Positions 40,583-51,910 of a DNA stretch of 64,000 nt are shown one piece after another; the stretch's first letter is position 1, and the number at the start of each line of letters is the position of its first letter. This DNA is from Trichomonas vaginalis G3 (lineage: Eukaryota; Parabasalia; Trichomonadida; Trichomonadidae): NCBI RefSeq assembly GCF_026262505.1, contig NC_067207.1, positions 15,964,082 through 16,028,081 of the forward strand. The letters run 5' to 3'. Made by a program: the position numbers and the translations under genes. The notes beneath the pieces were generated by a model that saw only the letters and a list, made by a program, of their open reading frames with translations, ran no database searches and had not been told where the DNA came from.

Positions 40583-40596
40583 TCATTTTACTTTAG
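40583..40596 (+). promoter_or_regulatory. Initiator (Inr) of the type I membrane-protein gene
   Basis: TCATTTTACTTTAG lies immediately before the ATG at 40597 and 92 bp after the stop of the coiled-coil gene, showing independent transcription. Duplicated at 48500-48513. Confidence 0.6.
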
Positions 40597-41454
40597 ATGA
40601 ATACAATTTTATCTTTATCTCTAAACTCATTCCAAATTATCAAAATACCTCCACATGAAACCGTCGAAATTAGTTCATATAACAGTAAATTTTATATTTT
40701 ATCCAATTCAAACCTGAATCAAACAAAATATAATATCAAAAATCGCACAACATCAACAGATATAAATCCACAAGCCAACAATTATTACGCATTTTCTGAT
40801 GTAAATATAAGTATCATTAATTATGGGGACGAACTCGAAATTATTAAAGGATGGAATCTAGAAAAAGGTACGTGTAACGCAGAATCTTACTTTCTTAACT
40901 ACTCCAATAATATGAATATGCAGATATATGCGAAACAAGCATGTCTTTTCTCTCCTCTCACATTTAATTCTTCTGGTATAAAATTCTCCAAAACTATACT
41001 GCCAACTCATAACATCTATACCCCACTTAGTGAAAAGCCAATACAGCTAGAATATTATTATACTGGCTTACCTTTTGTTGTTCAGATACACGATCATATA
41101 ACAAATGATCTAGGAATAGCTTTCGAAACCATTGGTATTAATGAGAATATTTCAAATAAATGCGGACTCACATCATTTATATTCAATTCTCATAATAATA
41201 CAGTCGATGATTCATTATTCAAATGCAATTGCAATAAATTCACAAGACCTCCATTTTCCATAGCTCTCTTTGCTTTATTATATTTCGCAGTTATTGGATT
41301 TATTATATTCCTATTAGAAAAAGGAAATATAATTTCAATAAGATCATATTTCTCCGCAAATATTGCAAACAGCCAGCCAGCAACATTTGCAAACCAAGAT
41401 ACTGAACCCATTCTTAATGATATTGAATATGATGTTGTGAATGTAGATGCTTGA
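40597..41454 (+). CDS. Single-span membrane protein, unknown family (copy A)
   Basis: 285 codons. A weak N-terminal hydrophobic stretch (MNTILSLSLNSFQIIKI) could be a signal peptide or anchor. A beta-rich, N-glycosylation-site-rich ectodomain follows (residues 20-215, several NxS/T). It has Cys at about residues 87, 107, 191, 207 and 209, the last group as FKCNCNKF near the membrane. One strong transmembrane helix is at about 220-240 (FSIALFALLYFAVIGFIIFL). A 43-residue acidic cytosolic tail ends NDIEYDVVNVDA. The layout is that of a type I surface or endomembrane protein. I do not recognise the family; trichomonads have many lineage-specific surface proteins of this form. Confidence 0.7.
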   Translation: MNTILSLSLNSFQIIKIPPHETVEISSYNSKFYILSNSNLNQTKYNIKNRTTSTDINPQANNYYAFSDVNISIINYGDELEIIKGWNLEKGTCNAESYFLNYSNNMNMQIYAKQACLFSPLTFNSSGIKFSKTILPTHNIYTPLSEKPIQLEYYYTGLPFVVQIHDHITNDLGIAFETIGINENISNKCGLTSFIFNSHNNTVDDSLFKCNCNKFTRPPFSIALFALLYFAVIGFIIFLLEKGNIISIRSYFSANIANSQPATFANQDTEPILNDIEYDVVNVDA

Positions 41455-44415
41455 GTGAATTTATACGTTATTTGTTGGACTAAAAGTTTAATGATGTATT
41501 GATGCAGTATAGTTTTTATACTGATATCATTTTTTTTAAAAAAAAATGAGAATTGTATACCCTACTTTTCCAACATTTATTGCATTATATACGAATCAAG
41601 ATTTGAATGATAATAAAATTTAAAAATATTCAACACAATATAGAGATATCGCTTTATAACATCGATGCTTTGTTAACCATACTAAAGATTTCATTCAAAA
41701 AGTCAAAATTTTTATTCCAAAAAAAATATAAGAAGAATGATATGCATGATACATTTTTATTGACCTATGTACTATATATAATTGAATCCACTATAATAGC
41801 GTTGTGAATATCTACTGTTTGATAAAAATCTTTAATAATCTATTAAAAAATAGGTTATAGATGTAACATATGAATGACACAATATCACTTTATATAGTAA
41901 ATTATAATATGAATGTTGTTGGCTACTAATACTTCCTTTATTCATTGGAATTGAAATGCTCAATATTTAAAACGAATTTTAAACAATTTATGAATGTCAT
42001 ACGACTTAACCTGTCTACTAATCTTAGAATTTATACATAATTCATTAAAAATTAATATTAAATCTTTTGAATTATGAAAAAAGACAGACATATTAAAGGT
42101 AAATATGAATAAAAACATAAAATAGTTAGTAATGATAGATGTTATTTTTCCAAAATTTTCTTATTTTTCTAATTTTAAAAACTTTTTTAGCAAAATTGGG
42201 ATTAATTTTTTAAATTTTGAAATATTTTTGGATTTTGAACATCAAAAGATTGCATTTCTTTTAAGAATAATGCAAATTTCTAATGAAGTGAAACATGTTT
42301 CAAGACTTTTAATACAATTTAAAAAAGAATCTCAAATATCTTCAGGAAATTCAATCTATATTTCAACGAGGATAATAGCAACATTCAAAATACACGATAT
42401 CATATAAAACAACATCATTTTGGTTCAATGAATCCTGTTAATCTGTATTAACGAATTCATTGATTCAAGAAACCAAAGACATAAGAAATAAATATTGATA
42501 TCACTCAGTTTACAAATGTCAAATCATCACTCAATACTCACCACAAATAACTTCGATTCGCTATATTTTTCATTTCATTAAAATTCAGACATTTTTTGCA
42601 CTAATATCGATTACAAACAATTCTATATTACAAACCATTACAATAAATGACGAAAATCCTTCATTATTCAATAATTTGCAATTTTATATTTTCAAATCTC
42701 AAATTTTAATCAAATCAAATATAAATATCATGTAAAACATCTATATTTAGGATGATGTTCCATATTACTATGGAAAGTTAATCATCAATATGGATAAAAC
42801 CAAATTCCTTCCCTTACCATAAACTTCAAGACTCCTTTCATCACACAAACAAATGCACGAGCCACTCCTAAAAAAATTCAGGTTTTAGAAATTTATTATC
42901 AATTATAGACATTATTTCATTACCACAGTTCACTAATCGATAATTGAAGTGTTGCAAAACATATTATACTTTCTACTATTAGATTTATGAATAAAAAATT
43001 TATACCCTACTTTTCCAACATTTAGAAAACATGCATGACCCCCTACCCAGGGTCCAAAAATTGGTATTTTCTGCGCTCAGGCAACATGAGTTTTTGGGCC
43101 GCCAAATGAATAGCTCAAGTAGTTTCCTCATATAGAGACATGCTTATGCTTAGAGTTTGAAGGGAATCTAAAGTGATTTTTTTCTGCATTTCGAAATCTA
43201 ATGCAATCTTAAAATCATGATTAAACTGCGAATCTGGGCGCAATTTTTTAATATGTTAATATATGAAGGTACTCCTACTACTGCGAATGCTTCAAATGAA
43301 AATTCAAGAAATCAGATTAATTTGATCACATTAGTATAGTAGTGGTCAATCCAAAAACTCATATGTTGATATATAACCTATAGAGATGATAATTATCGAC
43401 TCTTCATTGAAATGCATAAGATTTAATAATCTCATAAATATTCTTTTTAATTTTCAGTATTTCGTGTGCATTTAGATTGCATATACCTGTATATGATATT
43501 TCTAGAATGTTTTGGTTAGATATTAAGTTTTTTAGATTAATATTTTAACATTTTGATAAAACAAGCAATTGTTCCATTTTGGAATCGCGATTGAACTCTA
43601 GTTTGACTAATATGATGTTGTATGATCAAATGAATTCTAACTTCATGAGATAAAATTTGAAATTTGAAAATGCGATATCTGACTCAAATATTTATCTGAG
43701 CACATTTAACATTCAATTATAAACTAAAGTAATATACAGAAGATTCGATTTGGCTTATATTTTAAATATTCAACAAATAATCTTATAAAATTGTGCTATT
43801 CACGTTTCTCAAAGATGGATTAAGCATTTACAACTTGTGCATTGATGGAATTAGATATGGATTCTAATGTTAATCGATATTTTGTAAATTGATATATATT
43901 TTATCATGGTTTGACATTTGATCGTGTTGAAACCGGAATTGCAATATGCATCATCTATATATATAATTGTCAAAATATGAGCTATAGATTTTTAAATTAT
44001 GCTCCTGATTATGAGTGACTTATATGATTATATTGAATTGAGTAGTAAGAATCATAAATATTAGAATATTACGATAATGTATTATAACCTTATAGAAGCT
44101 TAAGGCTAAAAATGATGATGAAAATGTAGCTCAAATTTAAGTCTAAAAATTTGAAAAAATTAAGTGCTTATGATAGTATGACGATATTGGTGTTTGAATG
44201 TAAGAAATTAGAGATGTATTAGAAGCATTATGAGAAAATAATAAGATATAAAAACAACTTTTATGAAATAATTTAAGTTATAAGAGGTGTTAACATTGGT
44301 AATGTGTGTATAAGATAGTAGAATTGTATTGGATCTTTGATTAGTATTTTATAACAATTTATTAATGTAGATGTGATTAGAATGTTGGATTTCAAAGGAG
44401 AAAGCGGATTGTTCA
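41455..44415. other. Intergenic; short direct repeat; possible old transposon end
   Basis: The left 1.34 kb belongs to duplication copy A. A 24-base sequence, TATACCCTACTTTTCCAACA plus TTTA, occurs at 41556-41579 and again at 43001-43024 (and in copy B at 49473-49496). Just after 43024 is a locally GC-richer stretch (about 43030-43110, with CCCCCTACCCAGGGTCC and GGGCCGCC) unlike its surroundings. It may be the end of an unrecognised transposon. Small open frames here have random composition. Confidence 0.45.
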
Positions 44416-45794
44416 CTCTTGTTGGTCTGCATGTGTCATTCCGGGAGACATTGCCTGTGCATGTCTCCCAGAATCAAACAATTTATTGCAATCAGAATAC
44501 GATTGCAAAACTTTGACCGACAAGCGTGCATTGTGCACTCTTGTTGGTCTGCATGTGTCATTCCGGGAGACATTGCCTGTGCATGTCTCCCAGAATGGCA
44601 TACTGTTCCGCATTCATAACTTGAATGCGGAACTTTGACCGACAAGAGTGCATTATGCACTCTTGTTGGTCTGCATGTGTCATTCCGGGAGACATTGCCT
44701 GTGCATGTCTCCCAGAATGGCATACTGTTCCGCATTCATAACTTGAATGCGGAACTTTGACCGACAAGAGTGCATTATGCACTCTTGTTGGTCTGCATGT
44801 GTCATTCCGGGAGACATTGCCTGTGCATGTCTCCCAGAATGGCATACTGTTCCGCATTCATAACTTGAATGCGGAACTTTGACCGACAAGAGTGCATTGT
44901 GCACTCTTGTTGGTCTGCATGTGTCATTCCGGGAGAAATTGCCTGTGCATGTCTCCCAGAATCAAACAATTTATTGCAATCAGAATACGATTGCAAAACT
45001 TTGACTGACAAGAGTGCATTGTGCACTCTTGTTGGTCTGCATGTGTCATTCCGGGAGACATTGCCTGTGCATGTCTCCCAGAATCAAACAATTTATTGCA
45101 ATCAGAATACGATTGCAAAACTTTGACTGACAAGAGTGCATTGTGCACTCTTGTTGGTCTGCATGTGTCATTCCGGGAGACATTGCCTGTGCATGTCTCC
45201 CAGAATCAAACAATTTATTGCAATCAGAATACGATTGCAAAACTTTGACTGACAAGAGTGCATTGTGCACTCTTGTTGGTCTGCATGTGTCATTCCGGGA
45301 GAAATTGCCTGTGCATGTCTCCCAGAATCAAACAATTTATTGCAATCAGAATACGATTGCAAAACTTTGACCGACAAGCGTGCATTGTGCACTCTTGTTG
45401 GTCTGCATGTGTCATTCCGGGAGACATTGCCTGTGCATGTCTCCCAGAATCAAACAATTTATTGCAATCAGAATACGATTGCAAAACTTTGACCGACAAG
45501 CGTGCATTGTGCACTCTTGTTGGTCTGCATGTGTCATTCCGGGAGAAATTGCCTGTGCATGTCTCCCAGAATCAAACAATTTATTGCAATCAGAATACGA
45601 TTGCAAAACTTTGACCGACAAGCGTGCATTGTGCACTCTTGTTGGTCTGCATGTGTCATTCCGGGAGACATTGCCTGTGCATGTCTCCCAGAATCAAACA
45701 ATTTATTGCAATCAGAATACGATTGCAAAACTTTGACCGACAAGCGTGCATTGTGCACTCTTGTTGGTCTGCATGTGTCATTCCGGGAGACATT
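44416..45794. repeat. Tandem array of 122-bp units, about 11.3 copies, each with three hairpins
   Basis: Units start with CTCTTGTTGGTCTGCATGTG at 44416, 44538 and so on. Each unit carries hairpin 1 GGGAGACAT...ATGTCTCCC, hairpin 2 TTGCAATC...GATTGCAA or the alternative CCGCATTC...GAATGCGG, and hairpin 3 GACCGACAAGAGTGCA...TGCACTCTTGTTGGTC spanning the unit border. The first unit and units from the fifth onward use the TTGCAATC form; units two to four use the CCGCATTC form. The array ends inside hairpin 1 (GGGAGACATT), fused to duplication copy B. Many overlapping open frames across it on both strands are repeat artefacts. Confidence 0.93.
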
Positions 45795-46351
45795 CAAACT
45801 CTCTTTTGACCGAGGTTATAAGAATCCTCAAATCTGATCCTAATATTACATTAACTTATCCTTTCTCTCCTTCTTTCTCTGCTCAAATAATCGAAGACTG
45901 TCACAATTTGATCAGAAAATTAGAGAATTCTGTAAAATCAATTAATACTGTTTTGAATGAATGCAAAGGAAATGGATACTCAGGTGATGATTTACAAGAA
46001 GCGGTTCACTATTTAGTGAATCATCTTGTTGAAATCGAAAGAAGGAAGTCTATAGAAAAGCATGTCAATGAAATAGGAGAATTGCGAAAGATTCATTCGC
46101 AGGAAGTTTCAATTTTAACCCAAAATAAAGAGAAGACCATGGAACAAGTAAAGAAATGCAGAGAACAAATCATTGCTTTGGAAAAGCAATTCCAAGCAAA
46201 GGAAGATAATTATATTAATGACTTGGAAAACCTCAAAACTGAACAGTATTCTTTATCTGATAAACTTAGAAAGCAACAACGAATCAAAGATGAGTTAATC
46301 ACTTTTGTTTCAGGGAAACCAGCAGACATTGAATTCTTGAGTGTTAATTTA
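45792..46351 (+). pseudogene. 3' fragment of the giant coiled-coil gene, separated by an element insertion
   Basis: Duplicates codons corresponding to 39893-40452 without a start. The frame is open leftward into the satellite, giving a chimeric 210-codon frame that I do not regard as a gene. The last codons of the original gene reappear at 48370-48408 on the other side of the hairpin-chain element. Confidence 0.9.
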
Positions 46352-48363
46352 TTGCATGCTAAGTTCGGTCAACGATAGGAATTGAGGGAAAATTAATCGT
46401 CGAGGAAGTACGATTATGTAAAGTAAAAAATGTTGTGGGATTTTTAATATTGTATATAATTTTATAATAAAATTTTTGTGAGACATTTTAAGAAGCACAT
46501 ATAATTTTTTGAATTTAAAAATTAAAGTAGTGTTGAATGAATTTATTGATTAATTTAATACGGATATTTCTCAAAATTAATCAAAAATAGGTTTTCAGAG
46601 AACTTTTGAGATATCTTTTCAAAATGTCTTTTTGAAAATATATAAGTATTATATCAAATTGAAAAAAGGTATTTATCAAAATTCTAAATTCTTAATAAAA
46701 AATAACTTTTCAGAGGATTGTGATTTTGAAAGCATGAGTAATAAGTAAAAAATATCTACGATTTTAATGAGGGAATTGTTCCTTATGAGGTATACATTAT
46801 AACTATATACCTCATAAGGAACAATTCCCTCTTGATAGCTGGGAAACTTTCTCTGAATAACTTATCATTTGGAGAAAGTTTCCCAGCTATCTATTAGAAA
46901 CTAAAGGCTGTGAGGCACTAATATATAATCAGTGCCTCATAGCCTTTAGTTTCTTATTAAAAACGAGAAAACTTGTTCGAAATGATAAACAATTTCGAAC
47001 AAGTTTTCTCGTTTTAAGGAGGGAATTGTTCCTTATGAGGTATACAGTATGAATATATACCTCATAAGGAACAATTCCCTCTTGATAGCTGGGAAACTTT
47101 CTCTGAATAACTTATCATTTGGACGAAAAGTGACACTTTACATGGCAAAAAATAGAGCCTTACTTTTGAGATACTTGAGATTGAAACTGAATCTTATGAG
47201 GCGGTGATCTTGAATCACTACCTCATAAGGTTCAGTTTCATATAAAATTTGTTGCAATTTGTTATTCTTTTGCAATTATTTCTTATAAGATTTTACATCT
47301 TTTAGCGGGGAATGTTTGTTATCATGTATATATTATAAATATCTACACGATAACGAACATTCCTCGCTAAATTGCTGAGAAACTTTGAGGAAATGTCGAA
47401 CAATTTCCTCAAAGTTTCTCAGATTTATATAGATCACTAGAGTCCCCTAGGCACTGATTCTGGTTCAGTACCTAGGAGGCTCTAGTTCTCTAACGAACTG
47501 ATAAAATGTTTTTAAATTTTTGGATATTGCTACCTGTGAAGCACTGACTTCAAGTCAGTACCTCACAGGTAGCAATTACATTGAAAGATGGGAGAAACTT
47601 TGTCCGAATGTTAAACTATTCGGACAAAGTTTCTCACATTTGTAGTGGAGATGGAAGGCTTTGAGGTATATTGTATTAATATATACCCCAAAGCCTTCCA
47701 TCTCCACTTGAAAGTGTCCAAACTTTGGGTTAATACTTTGCAATTAACCCAAAGTTTGGACACTTTCTAGAAGGAATTGGAGGGTAAGAGATATACGTTC
47801 ATATGGTATATCTCTTACCCTCCAATTCCTTCTTAAAATGGGAGAAACTTTGTCCGAATGTTAACTATTCGGACAAAGTTTCTCCCATTTTTAGAAGGAA
47901 TTGGAGGCTATGAGATACTGATGCAATGTCAGTAACTCATGGCTTCCAATTCCTTCCTAAAACTCATAAAAGTGGACATTACATGCATATAAAATTTGAC
48001 ATGTAAAGTCCACTTTTTGTGAGCGGGGATTTGACTCCGTCAAATCCCCTTTTTCGTTTACGAGAAAGCCAAATTCTCTCAAAAAGTTAAGTAGGACCAA
48101 TTTTTTATAAAAAAATCCAATTTCATTATGAATGTTAATTAATTTATATAATTATTGAATAAAAAATTTTCTTTGAGATTATGAAAAGTTCTTTGAAAAG
48201 TTATTTTTTCTCATTTTTAAATATTGTATTAGCCTATTTATTTATAATCCAAATTAAATAACTTTAAATTCAATATTTAAAGAATAATTTTGAAGGAATT
48301 GAGTTACTTCCCCCGACGATAAAATTGAGAGGTTTACATTTTGACCGAACTTAGCATGCAACA
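46352..48363. mobile_element. Hairpin-chain element, copy 2 (2012 bp) with 6-bp target duplication
   Basis: Inserted in duplicated coding sequence. AATTTA occurs on both sides (46346-46351 and 48364-48369) but only once in the uninterrupted copy A (GTTAATTTAAGTG), which proves insertion and defines the ends. The right end is GCATGCAACA. The left end begins TTGCATGC, two bases shorter than in copy 1. All hairpins of copy 1 are present in the same order; differences are a few single-base indels and substitutions. Confidence 0.95.
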
Positions 48364-48369
48364 AATTTA

Positions 48370-48408
48370 AGTGATATTGAAAAGAAATCTATTAATCTCA
48401 AAATTTAA
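48370..48408 (+). pseudogene. Last codons of the coiled-coil gene, copy B
   Basis: Sequence encoding SDIEKKSINLKI and the stop, identical to 40453-40491, on the far side of the inserted element. Confidence 0.85.
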
Positions 48409-48513
48409 ATAAATTGTTTGTATTTTTATTATAATTTTACCTGTTTTATATTCAACCAAAATAATTGTGTATATAAGAGTAATAATGTTGAATAATTGGT
48501 CATTTTACTTTAG

Positions 48514-49371
48514 ATGAATACAATTTTATCTTTATCTCTAAACTCATTCCAAATTATCAAAATACCTCCACATGAAACCGTCGAAATTAGTTCATATAAC
48601 AGTAAATTTTATATTTTATCCAATTCAAACCTGAATCAAACAAAATATAATATCAAAAATCGCACAACATCAACAGATATAAATCCACAAGCCAACAATT
48701 ATTACGCATTTTCTGATGTAAATATAAGTATCATTAATTATGGGGACGAACTCGAAATTATTAAAGGATGGAATCTAGAAAAAGGTACGTGTAACGCAGA
48801 ATCTTACTTTCTTAACTACTCCAATAATATGAATATGCAGATATATGCGAAACAAGCATGTCTTTTCTCTCCTCTCACATTTAATTCTTCTGGTATAAAA
48901 TTCTCCAAAACTATACTGCCAACTCATAACATCTATACCCCACTTAGTGAAAAGCCAATACAGCTAGAATATTATTATACTGGCTTACCTTTTGTTGTTC
49001 AGATACACGATCATATAACAAATGATCTAGGAATAGCTTTCGAAACCATTGGTATTAATGAGAATATTTCAAATAAATGCGGACTCACATCATTTATATT
49101 CAATTCTCATAATAATACAGTCGATGATTCATTATTCAAATGCAATTGCAATAAATTCACAAGACCTCCATTTTCCATAGCTCTCTTTGCTTTATTATAT
49201 TTCGCAGTTATTGGATTTATTATATTCCTATTAGAAAAAGGAAATATAATTTCAATAAGATCATATTTCTCCGCAAATATTGCAAACAGCCAGCCAGCAA
49301 CATTTGCAAACCAAGATACTGAACCCATTCTTAATGATATTGAATATGATGTTGTGAATGTAGATGCTTGA
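48514..49371 (+). CDS. Single-span membrane protein (copy B)
   Basis: 285 codons, translated product identical to 40597-41454, including the transmembrane helix at 220-240 and the acidic tail. Its initiator (TCATTTTACTTTAG at 48500-48513) is intact, so it could be expressed. About 150 bp upstream lies the end of the hairpin-chain element, which may alter its upstream region but does not touch the initiator. Confidence 0.7.
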   Translation: MNTILSLSLNSFQIIKIPPHETVEISSYNSKFYILSNSNLNQTKYNIKNRTTSTDINPQANNYYAFSDVNISIINYGDELEIIKGWNLEKGTCNAESYFLNYSNNMNMQIYAKQACLFSPLTFNSSGIKFSKTILPTHNIYTPLSEKPIQLEYYYTGLPFVVQIHDHITNDLGIAFETIGINENISNKCGLTSFIFNSHNNTVDDSLFKCNCNKFTRPPFSIALFALLYFAVIGFIIFLLEKGNIISIRSYFSANIANSQPATFANQDTEPILNDIEYDVVNVDA

Positions 49372-50711
49372 GTGAATTTATACGTTATTTGTTGGACTAA
49401 AAGTTTAATGATGTATTGATGCAGTATAGTTTTTATACTGATATCATTTTTTTTAAAAAAAAATGAGAATTGTATACCCTACTTTTCCAACATTTATTGC
49501 ATTATATACGAATCAAGATTTGAATGATAATAAAATTTAAAAATATTCAACACAATATAGAGATATCGCTTTATAACATCGATGCTTTGTTAACCATACT
49601 AAAGATTTCATTCAAAAAGTCAAAATTTTTATTCCAAAAAAAATATAAGAAGAATGATATGCATGATACATTTTTATTGACCTATGTACTATATATAATT
49701 GAATCCACTATAATAGCGTTGTGAATATCTACTGTTTGATAAAAATCTTTAATAATCTATTAAAAAATAGGTTATAGATGTAACATATGAATGACACAAT
49801 ATCACTTTATATAGTAAATTATAATATGAATGTTGTTGGCTACTAATACTTCCTTTATTCATTGGAATTGAAATGCTCAATATTTAAAACGAATTTTAAA
49901 CAATTTATGAATGTCATACGACTTAACCTGTCTACTAATCTTAGAATTTATACATAATTCATTAAAAATTAATATTAAATCTTTTGAATTATGAAAAAAG
50001 ACAGACATATTAAAGGTAAATATGAATAAAAACATAAAATAGTTAGTAATGATAGATGTTATTTTTCCAAAATTTTCTTATTTTTCTAATTTTAAAAACT
50101 TTTTTAGCAAAATTGGGATTAATTTTTTAAATTTTGAAATATTTTTGGATTTTGAACATCAAAAGATTGCATTTCTTTTAAGAATAATGCAAATTTCTAA
50201 TGAAGTGAAACATGTTTCAAGACTTTTAATACAATTTAAAAAAGAATCTCAAATATCTTCAGGAAATTCAATCTATATTTCAACGAGGATAATAGCAACA
50301 TTCAAAATACACGATATCATATAAAACAACATCATTTTGGTTCAATGAATCCTGTTAATCTGTATTAACGAATTCATTGATTCAAGAAACCAAAGACATA
50401 AGAAATAAATATTGATATCACTCAGTTTACAAATGTCAAATCATCACTCAATACTCACCACAAATAACTTCGATTCGCTATATTTTTCATTTCATTAAAA
50501 TTCAGACATTTTTTGCACTAATATCGATTACAAACAATTCTATATTACAAACCATTACAATAAATGACGAAAATCCTTCATTATTCAATAATTTGCAATT
50601 TTATATTTTCAAATCTCAAATTTTAATCAAATCAAATATAAATATCATGTAAAACATCTATATTTAGGATGATGTTCCATATTACTATGGAAAGTTAATC
50701 ATCAATATGGA
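49372..50711. other. Intergenic part of duplication copy B
   Basis: Same sequence as 41455-42794. Open frames here (for example 50049-50324) duplicate those of copy A and have no initiator or recognisable product. Confidence 0.6.
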
Positions 50712-51226
50712 AGTAGTATATGTGGAAGGGTTGTGTGACTTTTTTTGTAAACGTAAGAATTCATACAATATCGAGCGATTTTGTATCATTTTTTTTAACA
50801 TATGAAGTAAAAAATGTATGATTCTTACGGTTTTTATTCTTACGTTTTTGAATAAATCAAGATTTAAAAAATTTTCAAAATTGTAAGACATTTACACTCA
50901 GCCCATACATAATGAAATAAACACATTAAAAAATTAACATTAATTTTAAAATAATTTATTTTTTATCTTTTATAAAAGAAGCTATATATAGATGATGTTA
51001 GATATTCCGCGATTAATTAAACATTGTTTAAATCCTGAATGGGTTAAACTTCAATTTAAAAAGGAAGACTGTGAATTATTTTCATGAATGAAAGATTCAC
51101 TACCATAATGAAATACATAATGAAATACATAATGAAATACATAATGAAATAAAAAAAATAAACTCGCTAAAGGTAATGGTAATGTTGAAGATGAATTTGA
51201 TGAGTTCAACATAGAACTTTAAGAAA

Positions 51227-51589
51227 CTAATGATTATTTGAATTTATGAAATCAATTATTTGATTCATTCTTTCTTCAATCTCTTCTATTCTTTTTGTTA
51301 AATCATCAATTTTCATTAATGAGGTGATTCTTGATTGAGGAATAGATTTCAAACTAATCACCCCTTTTATTTTTGAAATTTTGAATCCATCAACTTTAAA
51401 CATTTTATTCAATTTACACGTTGTCAATTCTTCAAATAATTTTTTATTATTAACATAATAGTCATTAAATTCTTCAACAGATGAAAAAATTTTTGTTTCA
51501 GTAATTGGTTTAATAATGTTTATTTTTTGTTTATCATTCTCGCTAATTTCCTCCTCCTCTGTTTCATTTATTTTTAAAATTGGTTTCAT
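51227..51589 (-). CDS. Fossil part: small protein with C-terminal coiled coil
   Basis: 120 codons, Glu/Lys/Ile-rich. The last 30 residues (IDDLTKRIEEIEERMNQIID) form a heptad coiled coil. No family recognised. Confidence 0.5.
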   Translation of the reverse strand: MKPILKINETEEEEISENDKQKINIIKPITETKIFSSVEEFNDYYVNNKKLFEELTTCKLNKMFKVDGFKISKIKGVISLKSIPQSRITSLMKIDDLTKRIEEIEERMNQIIDFINSNNH

Positions 51590-51655
51590 TTATCATTAAA
51601 TAAAAATTAGAATATAAGTGATGAAATATATTTTTTAATTAATATTAAATCAGAA

Positions 51656-51853
51656 ATGGCGGCAGGATTCTTTAAAAAATTATGGGAAGGAATTAAGAAA
51701 GCTGCGGGTTGGGTTTATAAAAAGATTATTAAACCTGTAGCAAACTTTTTAGCACCAGTAGCGAAAACGGCAGGAACTATCATAGGTGGAGTATTAGGTA
51801 CTAAAGCAGGTAATCCAGCGATGGGAGCACAAGCAGGTAACGCAGTTGTGTGA
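51656..51853 (+). CDS. Fossil part: small basic amphipathic protein 1
   Basis: About 65 codons, MAAGFFKKLWEGIKKAAGW at the start, then a Gly/Ala-rich stretch. An amphipathic, membrane-active-looking peptide, comparable in general character to minor capsid peptides such as adenovirus pVI/pX types. Inference only. Confidence 0.5.
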   Translation: MAAGFFKKLWEGIKKAAGWVYKKIIKPVANFLAPVAKTAGTIIGGVLGTKAGNPAMGAQAGNAVV

Positions 51854-51910
51854 ATTGCTGAAGGAATACTTAATAAAATAGGAGGTAGATAGTGGAAAAA
51901 TAAATTATTT

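Larger units (their letters stand above)
39893..42794. repeat. Segmental duplication, copy A (2902 bp)
   Basis: Contains the last 200 codons of the giant coiled-coil gene, the membrane-protein gene and 1.3 kb downstream. Copy B is 45792-50711. Removing from copy B the hairpin-chain element and its 6-bp target duplication (2018 bp together) leaves exactly 2902 bp, the same length as copy A. I saw no substitution in the stretches compared, and the two membrane-protein translations are identical. Confidence 0.92.
45792..50711. repeat. Segmental duplication, copy B, interrupted by the hairpin-chain element
   Basis: Matches 39893-42794. The left junction shares only ATT with the satellite unit (microhomology). 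The right end of similarity coincides with the AG-starting end of the Polinton-like element at 50712, so the duplication may continue on the far side of that element. Confidence 0.9.

Noticed and set aside
44416-45794. CRISPR-like array
   Set aside because: There are no alternating constant repeats and unique spacers; whole 122-bp units are repeated, and the host is a eukaryote without cas genes here.
44413-45837. Many overlapping open frames of 60-118 codons on both strands
   Set aside because: They are translations of the 122-bp satellite with identical repeated products in several frames; no initiators and no coding bias.
45746-46378. 210-codon frame fusing satellite and coiled-coil sequence
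   Set aside because: Arises only at the junction of the satellite with the duplicated gene end and runs into the hairpin-chain element; no initiator.
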